Shown: positions 1 to 10,209, counted from the stretch's first letter. The stretch: DNA of 64,000 bases from Doryteuthis pealeii (GCA_023376005.1 CM042138.1:91862630-91926629), one strand, 5' to 3'. Made by a program: numbers and translations. Notes: generated from the sequence alone by a model not told the origin.

Positions 1-254
<254 letters not shown>

Positions 255-490
255 TGCGTGTGGTGTAATGGCTAGAGTCATAGGAAATGGCCTTGTTCAC
301 CAGAGTTCAAATCCTAGACAAGGCTGTTTACATTTCGCATAGTCCTAATAATCTTGGAAAAGGTATGCATCCAGCTACTCTCCCTCCAGCTCTGGGTAAA
401 TAGTAGGGCAGACTTGACTCTTTAATTTTGGCTATGTAATCAGTCTAGGAGAAGTCAACTCTGAATTGAAACCTTTGAAACGGTTAGGAA
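255..490 (+). mobile_element. tRNA-derived SINE, family A (copy 1)
   Basis: The first 70 bases look like a degenerate tRNA head: an A-box-like stretch (GTAATGGCTAGAGTCATAGG) followed by a B-box-like GAGTTCAAATCC. The body (GCTAATA-like motif, TCCCTCCAGCT, GGGTAAATAGTAGGGCAGAC, TCTAGGAGAAG) recurs at 12.24, 46.36 and 61.79 kb in the same order, so this is a dispersed family. The pol III promoter boxes are inferred from similarity. Cephalopod tRNA-derived SINEs are known; I cannot assign the exact published family name. Confidence 0.8.
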
Positions 491-650
491 ATTTCAGTTG
501 GATTATATTGTTTATATTTAAGGTAAGGATGTATGTGTATATTACTTCAACATATGTGTACTTGTCGCCCTTGTCGCTGGTATACTCATTCTGTTTGAAT
601 TAAAAGATAATTTCAATTCAAATAGCTATTTGGGGGAAGGAAATTAGAGA

Positions 651-897
651 TATTCTATATCAGCATTTAATTTTCGTCGTAAATTTAATTTTGATCTTTT
701 TATTCCTAAATCTTGGAGCTTAAGATATTTCAAAAATATTTTCTGAAAATAATCCCAAAATCATTACATTCATAGAATAACATTTCTGACATTTTAACAA
801 ATTACAATATAATTTTTGAAATATCATAAGCTCCAAGATTTAGCAATTGAAAATCAAAATTAAATTTACGACCAAAATTAAAAGATGATATAGAATA
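651..897. mobile_element. MITE-like element with ~88-bp terminal inverted repeats
   Basis: The left end (651-740) and right end (811-897) are near-perfect reverse complements, sharing in order TATTCTATATCA, TTTAATTTT, CGTAAATTTAATTTTGAT, AAATCTTGGAGCTTA and GATATTTCAAAAAT. About 70 bases separate the arms. There is no coding capacity, which fits a non-autonomous DNA transposon. The superfamily cannot be told from the sequence alone and no second copy was seen in this window. Confidence 0.7.
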
Positions 898-1239
898 ACT
901 AATAATGAAGATTAAAAATGATGAAGGCAAACAAAATGAAATGAAATTAAGATAACTATAATAAGAAAAATAACAAGAATAAGAAAAACAAACCAAATAA
1001 AACAAAGTAAAATAAAGAAATAAGAGTATTAAAAAATATAGAAAATATAAGAACATAAAAACTAAAAATGAAAAATGAAAAGTATTTTATAAAAAGATAA
1101 TATAATAAAAAATAAAGTTAAAAAAATGAAAATTGATAGCAAAAAAGGAAACATAATAAATGAAAATAAGAATTTGTAAAGAAAAACTAAAAGATAAAAT
1201 ATATATATTCCATATATATAAAAACTAAAACTGTATATA
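898..1239. other. A-rich/T-rich unassigned stretch
   Basis: Strongly purine-skewed A-rich sequence. Open frames here translate to low-complexity Phe/Leu/Tyr/Ser strings and are not credible genes. Nothing else was recognised. Confidence 0.6.
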
Positions 1240-1620
1240 AACTGAAAAATTAATATTATCTGCATTATTCGGACTATTGTCCCCATCTTCATTGTTATTT
1301 GTACAACGTTTCGGTCGATATGCCCTCCGGTCTTCTTCAGGTATTTCTAGTCAAAATCGGGAATCTACTCGGGAACCTTCTTTTTCGAACTCGGTAACTT
1401 TCTTGTAATCGGGAGCCATCACGGAACCTCGAACTTAACCCTTTATTTAGTCCCCGGGGGTATCCTGTTCTCATTCCGCTAACCATAGCTGGGGTAGGAG
1501 TTGTGTTAATTATTTTTCTATGTTACTGCCTCTACCCAGGATTGAACCCGGAATCCAGAGATAACTCTCATTTAGAACTGTCTTAACCTAACTACCTTAT
1601 CAACTACGCCATGTGTCCAA
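1240..1620 (-). mobile_element. tRNA-derived SINE, family B (copy 1)
   Basis: Read on the minus strand it opens with a tRNA-like head (GGCGTAGTTGATAAGGTAG, then B-box-like CCGGGTTCAATCC), runs through CCCCAGCTATGGTTAGCGGA and GAACAGGATACCCC, then a block of ~21-base imperfect repeats of the type GGTTCCCGAGTTCGAAAAGAA, and ends with CCTGAAGA...CCGAAACGTTGTAC and an A-rich tail. The same order recurs at 63.4 kb and, in part, at 43.0 kb. The head suggests pol III transcription; this is inferred. Confidence 0.75.
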
Positions 1621-1711
1621 TTGGACAATTGAGTGCGAATTTTGGGAACTTATAAACCTAATGTCTTGTTTTGGCTAGAATATCTACCTATTCATTTTTA
1701 TGTATGATTTT

Positions 1712-2078
1712 TTACCTAGACTCATATTGTTTTTGTTTTTTGTTTTGTTTTTTTTCCTCAATCTGATCTAGCCTTCTTAATATTGTATTCATTTCTATGC
1801 TAGGTCTACTTAACAGCCCAGTACAACCTATCGAATGTGCTGATTCTTTGAGGCGTCTTCTCTTCCAGTGTTCTTCTCTATCTATTATTCTAACTTCATC
1901 CCATAAGGGCAGATGGTTTTCCTTTTCATTCCATATATGGTCAGCCATACCTGACTTTTCTATTTCTCATCGGACCAATGCTTTACGATGTTCTAGTCTT
2001 ACTTTCAGTGGACGGCATCTTTCACCTTTGTATTCTTTGCCACAGCTGCATGGGATGGAATACACACAATTTTTGGTC
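1712..2078 (-). pseudogene. Penelope-like element, GIY-YIG endonuclease fragment
   Basis: Minus-strand translation gives VYSIPCSCGKEYKGERCRPL, which fits the GIY-YIG nuclease signature of Penelope-like elements (VYxIPC-CGKxYxG-T-RPL), followed by RLEHRKALVR, an in-frame TGA, then EIEKSGMADHIW, LPLWDEVRIIDREEHWK and RRLKESAH...LLSRPSIEMN. In the family this domain nicks target DNA and lies C-terminal to the reverse transcriptase. The YIG tyrosine is present but the next residues read YKG, and one residue of the usual LEEHR appears lost. The stop codon and the missing reverse transcriptase upstream make it a dead fragment. It abuts, in opposite orientation, a reverse transcriptase fragment that starts at about 2,079. 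The family assignment is from memory of conserved motifs. Confidence 0.85.
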
Positions 2079-2572
2079 ATGTATTCACAGATCCTTAGTA
2101 AGAAGAAGGACCTCATACCACAGAAGAAATACAGACAGCTAGTTCAACACTACAGTAATCTACCACCCATATACGGCATTCCTAAGATTCATAAAGATGG
2201 TATTCCATTAAGACCCATTATCAGCTGCCGAGGTTCAGCATGCCACCCATTGAGCCGCTACCTAGTTGAAATAGTCACCCCATTAACAGGTAAGTCCTCA
2301 TCATATGTCAAGAACTCTGCTCACTTTGTGGAGAAAATCAAAAATGCTCCCATCCATTCCAAACAAATGGCGAGTCTAGATGTAGTGAGTTTGTTCACGA
2401 AGGTACCCATTGATGAGACTCTGACAGTGGTATGGAATGAGTTAACTGCAGATTCAGATCTGGAAGAACGCACCTGTATCCCAATAAATTAATCTGATGG
2501 AGATGCTGACGTTCTGTGTAGAAACAACCTACTTCATAATCATGATACACGAAAGCAAAATCAAATTTTGAA
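2079..2572 (+). pseudogene. Penelope-like element, reverse transcriptase fragment
   Basis: The frame is open to 2,492 and reads SKKKDLIPQKKYRQL, PPIYGIPKIHKDGIPLRPII, SCRGSACHPLSRYL and MASLDVVSLFTKVPIDETL. These are the N-terminal extension, the PPxxYGLPKIHKxGxPLRPI block and motif A (LDVxSLFTxVP, containing the first catalytic Asp) of Penelope-like reverse transcriptases. After the stop the homology goes on in another frame as LMEMLTFCVETTYF to about 2,572 and then ends, before the YxDD catalytic loop. The usual protein is far longer (RT plus GIY-YIG, some 700-900 residues). The element is therefore truncated and frameshifted and sits head to head with the endonuclease piece at 1,712-2,078. 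The long open frame upstream of 2,079 is the antisense of the endonuclease and is not part of this product. Confidence 0.88.
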
Positions 2573-2860
2573 AACGGATAAAACAGAAATCCTAAAAAAA
2601 ATATCCCCCCCCCAAAAAAAACCCAACTTTCTGCCAACTAAAGAATGGTGACCTACATCTTCCTCACTACCAAATAACCTACCTTTTCTGTACTCTATGC
2701 CCTCTATCAAATTTCTTCTAAGACATATCCACACATCTGATCTTATCCCTTAACCCACTTGGTCAAATTGCTTTTCTAGATCAATCCACTGACCCTACAA
2801 AGACCTTTATCTTGCAGTGCCTCACCCCTCACCAATTCACCTTCTTCACTATAAAAAAGC

Positions 2861-2862
<2 letters not shown>

Positions 2863-2951
<89 letters not shown>
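2863..2951. repeat. (AT)n(AG)n compound microsatellite
   Basis: About 58 bases of AT dinucleotides change directly to about 30 bases of AG dinucleotides. Confidence 0.98.
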
Positions 2952-2953
<2 letters not shown>

Positions 2954-3424
2954 GAGATTAATCATTAACCCTAGAAATTATAAAGAATGATAAAACAAAT
3001 AAATAATATCAATTGAAAGAATAATAATATTATAAGAGTAATGTAGTGATATTAAAATATTACAGAAGATATGAAATAGAGCTTACAAAGTAAGAATGTA
3101 AAAGTTAAAATTGAAATCGATATCAAACTATAGCCAAACATCAAACCTAATTTACATGTTAGTCATATCAGTAACTAGACTATTAATTAACATATACAAT
3201 TACAGTTCCATATGTATCCCCTACGTATGATTTTTAGAAGAGGAAATAATTTTATATTATTGGGTGATACTTTGAATAGATTTCTGTGTCGTCACTTAAA
3301 TATAATCTCATTTCTCAGATCCAATAAGTTGTTTATCATCACATAGCCTGCATTTGCTATTATTTATTCCTTGCGAGATGTTCACGCCAGTTTTAACATT
3401 ATAGTACTCAGGAATTTTCGAAGT
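2952..3424. other. AT-rich unassigned stretch
   Basis: No coding, tRNA-like or inverted-repeat structure was recognised between the microsatellite and the LINE relic that follows. Confidence 0.5.
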
Positions 3425-4545
3425 ATTCTAGCAGATCTTAACAATATTGTGGTTTGGGGGTCAGGATTCTCCATCTGATCTTCAGTTTCTCAATTGGTAG
3501 TACTATCACCTTCATGTTCCACATTTTCTCTAGCTCTCTAGTTATTATTATTATTTCACACCCTGTGAGTTTTTCACACCAGCGTAAGATGATGACCTTT
3601 TACTGGATTCTGATTGACAACAAGTCTCCTCAAGTTTCCGTGACTTTTCTGAATATTCTAGCTGATTTTAACAATGCTGTTGTCAGGATGTTCTCATATT
3701 TTCCTCTGATTTTCAGTTCCTCTAGCTTCTTTTCAGTTTTGCTGACCAACTACAATTGGTAACACTTTCACCCTCATATTCCACAGTTTGTCTGTATTTT
3801 TGTTTACTTTCATGTTGAACATGTTTTCAGCTGCAACTGAGAAAACTACCTGTTGACACGTTCCTCCTCCCCCTTTTTTGTTTATCTGGTTTTCTGGCTG
3901 GGATAAGTCTTTATCTCAGTCCCAGAGAATTTATATTTCATTCTCAAGAACAGATTCGGATTTATGTATATACCTTTTAATTGTATATTTAAAATTATTA
4001 TTTTTGCTCAATTCCCAGTAGCTCACCTGTTTCACCCAATCATGCCTAGTCTTGTACTATCTTTTTACTAGTTTGCTGCATTTGCTTATTATATGTTTAA
4101 CATTTTCGTCTTTTTGTCTACACATTCTACACTTGTTATTCAATTGGGTCTTACCTATTTTAGCTTTCATAAAATGTGTTCTTATAGCATTGTCTTGTGC
4201 TGCGAATATAAGAGATTCAATTTCTCTCTTGAGATTTCCCCTTCTTAGACATGTACATGTCTTCTCTTCATTTTGTCTCTTGAAGTATCCATACAGTTGT
4301 TTTTCTTCCCATTACTGCTTTTTTATTTTCTTACATTTGTGTTCGTCCATATGTTGCAATTGCTCCTGGCTACCGGAATTAGTCGTTCTTTGCTACTTTT
4401 TAGTGCTCGAATTTTTGCATTTATAGTCTTCAATGAGAGTGTGAAATCTTACCCCATTTCTTTTTATAACACATATAGTCTTTCTGTCGTCTCTCCAGTG
4501 TAATGCCTTATAGATTGTTATAAGTTTCCTTTCTCAATTGGTCTA
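3425..4545 (-). pseudogene. Non-LTR retrotransposon C-terminal region (CCHC plus restriction-like endonuclease type)
   Basis: On the minus strand, around 4,135-4,085, the translation is CRMCRQKDENVKHIISKC, a C-x2-C-x8-H-x4-C zinc-binding knuckle. It is followed by SKLVKR, a stop, then YKTRHDWVKQVSYWELS and SVLENEI, a stop, ILWD, a stop, and later KLWNMRVKVLPIVVG (about 3,770-3,730). This order (zinc knuckle, RHD...W-L, ENE-ILWD, K-W-V-V-PIVVG, then LL-SARILRK) is that of LINEs carrying a restriction-like PD-(D/E)xK nuclease at the C terminus. The catalytic RRPD stretch is not visible and seems decayed. The terminal SARILRK motif occurs twice, near 3,650-3,690 and 3,430-3,475, about 220 bases apart, so the 3' end is partly duplicated. 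At least four in-frame stops mark it as dead. The clade (R2/R4/NeSL-like) is not resolved. Confidence 0.75.
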
Positions 4546-4613
4546 TGTGTCGGAGTCGCTATCTTGTTCATTTCAAGAATGGTCCAGAATATCTTAGAAG
4601 GGTGTCATCCCAT

Positions 4614-4720
4614 GTGTTGGGTAGAATCCTTTGGTTGTTCCTCGGAGTCCCTTAGTGTTGGGTAGAATCCTTTGGTTGTTCCTCGGTGTCCCTTAGTGTT
4701 GGGTAGAATCCTTTGGTTAA
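4614..4720. repeat. 41-bp tandem repeat, about 2.6 copies
   Basis: The unit beginning GTGTTGGGTAGAATCCTTTG starts at 4,614, 4,655 and 4,696. The second unit differs from the first by a single G/T change and the third is cut short. Confidence 0.95.
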
Positions 4721-5079
4721 GCAGAGTTCTTGGTTTAGGTCCGTTCGTCCGGGGTGAATACGTGCAAATGAACGGCTTTCAAGATCGGCGATTAAATACT
4801 TAACTAACCACGTATTCGATCTGTTGATTGGCTGGCTTTAATCCACGTGCCCACGCGGAGACTATAAGTTTAGGTGTTGGATTTCACCACGCCTTCTATC
4901 ACCCAAAATATTCCATCAGATGATTCCTGTTTGGTTGGGTTGTACAGCATATCCACACTTGCGGTTTTCTATGCCGAAGACCTTTTTTGTTTTATTCATT
5001 CTTGTTGAGTATTACATTTTTTAAACTGATATTTTCTTTATAAAAAGCCTTTTTAAAACTCATTCTTTAATCACTTTAA
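4721..5079 (+). repeat. Dispersed repeat segment shared with ~44.94-45.16 kb
   Basis: The stretch GTTGATTGGCTGG..., ACGTG-CC...CGCG, TATAAGT/TATATTAAGT and GTGTTG/GTGTATTG...CACC appears here at 4,819-4,895 and again at 45,080-45,150, with similar upstream sequence (AATCCTTTGGTTGTTCCTCGG versus AATCCTTCAATTGTTCCTTG). A CCAAT-like and TATA-like arrangement is visible, so a promoter or LTR fragment is possible but unproven. Confidence 0.45.
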
Positions 5080-5500
5080 CCCATAGATGGGACCCTAACA
5101 GGGACTACTACTCGGGGTCCAGGTGGACCTGGTAGTACTCGCAATAAAGGGTTACTCTACAGTCTCCATTCCATAACTGGAACCTCACCACGAGATGCAG
5201 TTTAACGCTATACCCATGGCACTAAGATTCTCAGCGACTTCCTTCTATCACGTGATAAAAAAAACTTGGGTTTTTTCTATAAGAGTAATACGATCAAGAT
5301 AATCATGTAGTTGTTAGGGGTTGAAGTGACCAGCCGATTGATCGGGTTGACCTCGCCGGCAACCTGTCTAATCTATATAAGGACAAAAGTGGATTTCATA
5401 TATTGCTTAGCCACTAGTGTCCGTTCAACAGGGAAGGGGTCTTACCCCTCGGCATATTCTACAACCCTAGCCGTCAGGTCAAGGTACTTCCTTGTGTAAA
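5080..5500 (-). mobile_element. Body fragment of long SINE-like repeat, family C
   Basis: Plus-strand landmarks (CCCATAGATGGGACCCTAACAG, GGTCCAGGTGGACC, AACTGGAACCTCACCACGAG, TGATAAAAAAAACTTGGG, GACCAGCCGATTGATCGG) occur in the same order at 10.2 kb and, reversed, at 11.3-11.8 kb. Orientation is given relative to the 11.1-kb copy, which has a tRNA-like head and an A-rich tail. Confidence 0.6.
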
Positions 5501-5598
5501 ATATTTTGACCATCATATTCAAGTCTGCACTTAATCGAACATAGAATTTATGTGAAAGGTTTTATTCCACTTTAATGGTTTTTCACAAACAGAATATG

Positions 5599-6198
5599 AC
5601 TAATATAATATAGATTGTGTGTTTGTCTATCTGTAATCGAAACTATATCACTACTCAAGTCCCAATACCCTTTGTTATTTATGCCACATACTCCGTGATT
5701 TTATTTTTATATAAAACTCAACTATTGATAACATTACATTATTAATACTGTTGGCAATATCTCAATACTAATTACACTCAATTGTATTTATATATACAAC
5801 AAAATAGCGGTTTACATTGTGAATGGGAAGGTTAATTTGCTATCAAAAAATTAGATTTTAGGAAATATGTGCTTAGTATTATTGATTTCTAATTGTTTGT
5901 TTTTATCTTAATGAATATGAGCAAAAATCTCGGGATAAATCTTAAAAGAAATCCATTAACAAGAAGAAATAACTAATTTTATTCTTTACTTCTTATTTTA
6001 GCAAAATATTTAAATTAGGAAAAATTTAGCAATGAAAGATGGGAATTTCAGTTTTTTCTATTTTTAGATTATACCCCCTCTGTTTCAGTCTTTTTATCTG
6101 CATTCTCATTTAGTTTCCCTAGCCTTTCTAATTTAACGTAATATCTTATTTCATTAAAACTTAAATACTTGCACCCGGTGGGTACATATGTTTGCCAG
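5599..6198 (+). mobile_element. Non-autonomous Helitron-like element (copy 1)
   Basis: The 3' end reads CACCCGGTGGGTACATATGTTTGCCAG followed by T: a GC-rich hairpin, about ten AT-rich bases, then C-C-A-G at the boundary with T. Better kept copies (50,165-50,818 and 56,604-57,262) have a hairpin then CTAG|T, the hallmark of Helitron 3' ends. The 5' part (ATATAGATTGTGTGTTTGTC, TAATCGAAACTA, CAAGTCCCAATACCC) matches the other copies. There is no Rep/helicase frame, so it depends on another element in trans. Confidence 0.65.
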
Positions 6199-7565
6199 TG
6201 ACAGTAATGGGGAGAAAACTTTATCGAAATAAATTGAGCTCAATAATTATAAAATAATAATATCCTGCTGATAGAAATGGATGACTGAAATTGAAAGTTT
6301 CATTTTGTTTCTGAACATGAGATAATTTTTTTTACAATAGACATTGAAATATGATAATTTTTCTTGCAGAATATGTGGTGGCATGTTGTGTTCTTCACGG
6401 CTTAAATTCAGATTTTTTTCCTGTACACCGGCCTCGGTAACTTTCCACTGACCTCGTCATTTTTAATCTAACGGACCTTATTCAAAATATTCTAACTACA
6501 GGTATGCACATAATTGATAAGCTGCAAATAATTTACAAATTATGTAACCATTAAACTGCATCCAATGGTGAGGATCCAATGCTAGCGCTCTGGGGAGTGT
6601 GGAGTACTTCATCATTGTCATTCTTCCCAGGTTCAATCTAACCTGAAATAGTAATACCTGGATCTATTTGAATATTATTTGTGTTACATAATCTATGCGG
6701 TGGCATGAGATTATTGTCAATCCCCTGTAATTCTGAGGGGATGACCCTTTTCATACTTATGTAAGGTAGTATATAGATATGGTGGCGATAAGTGCAGTTG
6801 ATAACCCTGAAAGAGAGTGACGGCGTTTGACCTCACTCTCACCTTGCCTTCCAGGGATAAATCGTGGGAACCGGAAGGCATTGAAGAACCTGTTCCGGTT
6901 TAAGAATAGTAAGGAGCTTTAGTTTAGTTTGCAGTGGACGTCAGACAGAGCAGTCGGCCATGATGCTCTGTCTAAACTGTAACTCTGCATACGCGCGCTA
7001 TGTTATGTCTGGGTTGGGGATTTACCGAATAAAGTAACATTAAAAGAAAATCGAAGTCTTGTGTTGAGGGCTTCTGATGAGGAGAAATCCCTAACAGAAA
7101 ACCAGACCCGAAGTCCCCAAGAAAGTCCAGACCTTAGAAGATTCCAGACCAAGATATACCAAAGACGATCAGAATAGCAAAGCCGGCCAGAAGAATAGAT
7201 GTCCAAGATATAGAAGCAAGTAAGAAGTAAAGAATTAAAGAAAGGGTATACAACATTATATCGATTTGGTACCGTGAAAACCTCAGTACGTAACATTTGT
7301 ATTAGTTAGGAATAGCTGATGTCGTATAAGTGTGTAAATTATTTGTATTCAGAATAGTTACTTGAAGCTATAATTCTTTAGTAAGGATTGTTATTATAAG
7401 TTAGTTTAAACTATATAACTATTTGCAAATTATTGGTGCTAAATAAAAATACTTAAGACCATATTCATGTTTTCGTGCACAAATTTTTTAAAATTTATTT
7501 TTTACTTTAAAAAAATTGAAGTAGATCGCTAAGTAAGCCTGAGCCTATTCTAGTAGTGGCCACCC
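6199..7565. other. Unassigned sequence with a low-AT block
   Basis: Nothing was firmly recognised. From about 6,780 to 7,260 the base composition is less AT-rich, with a purine-rich plus strand. The open minus frame at 7,003-7,296 shows no family motif and I do not call it a gene. An LTR or UTR fragment is possible. Confidence 0.4.
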
Positions 7566-7650
7566 CAAGCGGAAATTTACGAGGTTTGAATTCAGAGTTT
7601 TCCTTCTCCTAGACTGGTTGCCTAACCAAGGTTAAAGAAAAGGTTCGTTA
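7566..7650 (-). mobile_element. SINE family A, 3'-half fragment
   Basis: The minus strand reads CTTTAACCTTGGTTAGGCAA, CCAGTCTAGGAGAAGGAAAA, CTCTGAATTCAAACCTCG, as in the 3' half of the copies at 12.24 and 61.79 kb. The tRNA-like head is missing. Confidence 0.75.
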
Positions 7651-8169
7651 TCGTTCGTTGATTAGTGTTCATAATTTCTCCACATTTTCCAGACTCAACG
7701 CATTTAAAACATCCATCATCTTTTAAACTATATAAATACTTTTTTCTCCTTGACTAATTTCATATTGTCCTGAAGAAGTTGTTTCTATAAAATATTATTA
7801 TTGTGATTATGTATATACTATTGCAGTAAGTAGTTTCACTAAATGTTATTCTTAGCACACTTAAGTAATTGCTGATATCTGTGCTTTAAGATAGCTACTC
7901 TTTTTTACTAGTTGTAGTAAACTATACTACAACCTTTATAATTAATATTATTTTTACCTTGAAGCTATTGCTATTTTTATTAAAATCATTCCTATTAATA
8001 TTACTATTCATGTTATTAGTAATTATTTCATTGCTACTATTAATGTTGAAGTATTGGTTGCAAAGTAAGTAACAAGAGAAGTAGAAATCTTTTTTTTTTC
8101 TTTAAAAAATTTTTTTTTTAAAAAGCAGTATAAGATAAAATAATAATTATAATTCTGATCATAAGTATC

Positions 8170-8170
<1 letters not shown>
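7651..8170. other. AT-rich unassigned stretch
   Basis: Only homopolymer T and A runs and AT-rich sequence are seen. Confidence 0.5.

Positions 8171-8235
<65 letters not shown>
8171..8235. repeat. (GA)n microsatellite
   Basis: About 60 bases of GA dinucleotides with one AAAG interruption. Long Ser/Leu frames across it are translation of the repeat. Confidence 0.98.
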
Positions 8236-8237
<2 letters not shown>

Positions 8238-8375
8238 AGAAAGAAGGGAAATATAGAAAGAAGGAGAAAGAAAAAGAGGAAGAGGGAGTTGGCATTAGAG
8301 GAAAGTTCGGACGTCGACACTATGACTAATAAATTTCCATCCATTGTAACATCCCGTTTTTGTTCTATATTTCAC

Positions 8376-8407
8376 CACACTCACACACACTCACACTCAC
8401 ACTCTCT

Positions 8408-8478
<71 letters not shown>

Positions 8479-8500
8479 ATATATATATATATATATATAC
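8376..8500. repeat. (AC)n/(AT)n compound microsatellite
   Basis: CACACT/CACACA repeats pass into a long AT tract that is broken only by a short GTGTGT. Confidence 0.97.
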
Positions 8501-8554
8501 GTGGAATTAAACAAGAATCGTTAAACAGGAGACCTCTCTTTTGTTTAATTCCAC
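8501..8554. repeat. 14-bp perfect inverted repeat with 26-base loop, flanked by AT microsatellites
   Basis: GTGGAATTAAACAA at 8,501-8,514 is the exact reverse complement of TTGTTTAATTCCAC at 8,541-8,554. AT tracts lie on both sides, which would fit a very small inverted-repeat element inserted in a TA-rich target. Confidence 0.7.
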
Positions 8555-8585
8555 ATGTATAAATTAAAAAAATACTGCCCCCCCC

Positions 8586-8586
<1 letters not shown>

Positions 8587-8639
<53 letters not shown>

Positions 8640-8640
8640 T
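8587..8640. repeat. (AT)n microsatellite
   Basis: AT dinucleotides with a single ACAT interruption, preceded by a run of C. Confidence 0.97.
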
Positions 8641-9525
8641 GCAAATGAAAATGACGTTTTTCTTGGTTGGCATTATTTTCATGAGATCAGATATGCTGAC
8701 AATACAGTTTTCAATTATATTCTACAAATTGTAAACTGCTTTATCAGCAAATTTGATGGAAGTCATCATTTAACTTAATAGTTGTTTGCCACTTCAGCTA
8801 AATTATTCCTTCCATCACAGACAAACGAATTATTTTATACCATAAAGCTTCATTCGTATCATTAATTACATTCTTATTCTATTTTTTTTTCATCTTAATC
8901 ATTATGTTCCTCATCAAATTGAATTCCGAATTTTTTTTTTTTGAATAATCGTTCTTGATAATCCTATTAAGTATCTTATTTACATTTTCCTTATTCTAGA
9001 TTTTCTTAACCTCATCGTTGTATCCTCCTTGCACATCTTGTTATTTTTTGTTATCATTTGTTGTCTAATATTCTTATTGAATTCGGATTTTGTTTACTCA
9101 TCATACTTTTCCCCTCGTTATCCTCAGCATTATATTTTCTATTATACTCATTTTTTTTTCCTAATCTTATAGTTGAATGTTACAAGAATTATAATTGTCT
9201 TTATTATATTTGTAAAACCTTATCTTGCTTTTTGCGTTCTGCTCATAACTTATTTTCCATCATTAATATTCTTATTAACTCGTGTTCATTGATTTTGATT
9301 TAGTCATAACTCCGCTTTAACATTCTTTATATTTATATCATATCATTAAGGACAGTTTTATTAGTTGATATTTTCTCATTTGATTTTTTTCTTTAAATCT
9401 TTTATATTTTCCTTCCTTCCTTCCCTAAAGGCATATTTTCTCCTTACGAGATAATTAATAATGTTATACTAATTATGATTAATGTTTCGCTTTTCAACCT
9501 GTTTGTTTTATTTCTATAAAGAAAT
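8641..9525. other. AT-rich unassigned stretch
   Basis: T-rich sequence with no coding or structured element recognised. The frame at 9,058-9,303 is low-complexity hydrophobic translation. Confidence 0.5.
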
Positions 9526-9629
9526 CACTTGTAGCGCAACGGTTATTGTCGTAGGAAGTGGACTCGCCTGCACAAGTTCAAATCCTGACTGAGACGATTT
9601 ACATTTCTCATAGCGCTGATACTCTAGAT
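9526..9629 (+). mobile_element. SINE family A, 5'-half fragment
   Basis: It holds the tRNA-like head (GTAGCGCAACGGTTATTGTC, GTAGGAAGTGGACTCG, AAGTTCAAATCCTGAC) and the next block (TTACATTTCTCATAGCGCTG), then stops at CTAGATC, where a different repeat begins. Confidence 0.72.
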
Positions 9630-9778
9630 CAGGGGTCACCAAACTACGGCATTTTATTAGCCCTACCGACGGTACTTGAATTTATTCGTTTAAATGTACG
9701 AGATATTCTGATACCATTTAAATCTAAATATCATGTTGAGCTTACTAAATCTTCTTGGATAAACGAAATTGACTGATA
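9630..9778 (+). mobile_element. Possible hAT-type transposon end fragment
   Basis: CAGGGGTCACCAAACTACGG at 9,630-9,649 resembles the terminal inverted repeat style CAGGGGT-CAAACT common to many hAT elements. No transposase motif and no partner end are seen. The fragment is wedged between two SINE family A heads. Confidence 0.35.
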
Positions 9779-9805
9779 AACATTTAAAAGCAATTCTCTT
9801 GATAG

Positions 9806-9918
9806 GATGCAGCGTAAAGGTTATTGTCATAATGGAAGTGAACCCGGCTACACAAGTTCAAATCCTGAATAGGACGGTTTGCATTTCACACAGCGCTAAT
9901 ACCCTAGAGCAAGGTAGA
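9806..9918 (+). mobile_element. SINE family A, 5'-half fragment
   Basis: GCAGCGTAAAGGTTATTGTC, ACAAGTTCAAATCCTGAA, TTTGCATTTCACACAGCGCT and AATACCCTAGAGCAAGGTA match the head and first body block of family A. This copy is about 280 bases after the previous head, on the same strand. Confidence 0.72.
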
Positions 9919-10209
9919 ATGTGACACAGTGTCACAAGTATGGAGCATTAAGTAAAGATCAAACTCACTATTCGATGAAAGAGTGTGGCGGCACTAGCTG
10001 CTCTCAAGGGGAAGTAACTCAAAATAGATCTTCCATAATAAAGAGGGAAAAATCTGTTATCTTTTGTTGGTATGTTAACAAATGAATCAACAGAAAGGAC
10101 GTCTTTCAATTTACATCGTGTCTATATTATTACACCGATCCAGCTCAAGACATAAGCGACTAAAGCGGTTAGTTGAGGCATCATAGCCACCTGGGGCACC
10201 CCAAGAGTC

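Noticed and set aside
802..1292. Two hydrophobic open frames on the minus strand
   Set aside because: They are translations of A-rich low-complexity DNA, with no family motif.
1797..2078. N-terminal part of the 231-codon plus-strand frame
   Set aside because: It is antisense to the GIY-YIG endonuclease fragment; only the part after about 2,079 has reverse transcriptase motifs.
7073..7088. Hammerhead ribozyme (CTGATGAGGAGAAA)
   Set aside because: CUGAUGA and GAAA are only three bases apart, so no stem II can form.
8023..8510. Three overlapping Ser/Leu- and His/Thr-rich frames
   Set aside because: They translate GA, AC and AT microsatellites.
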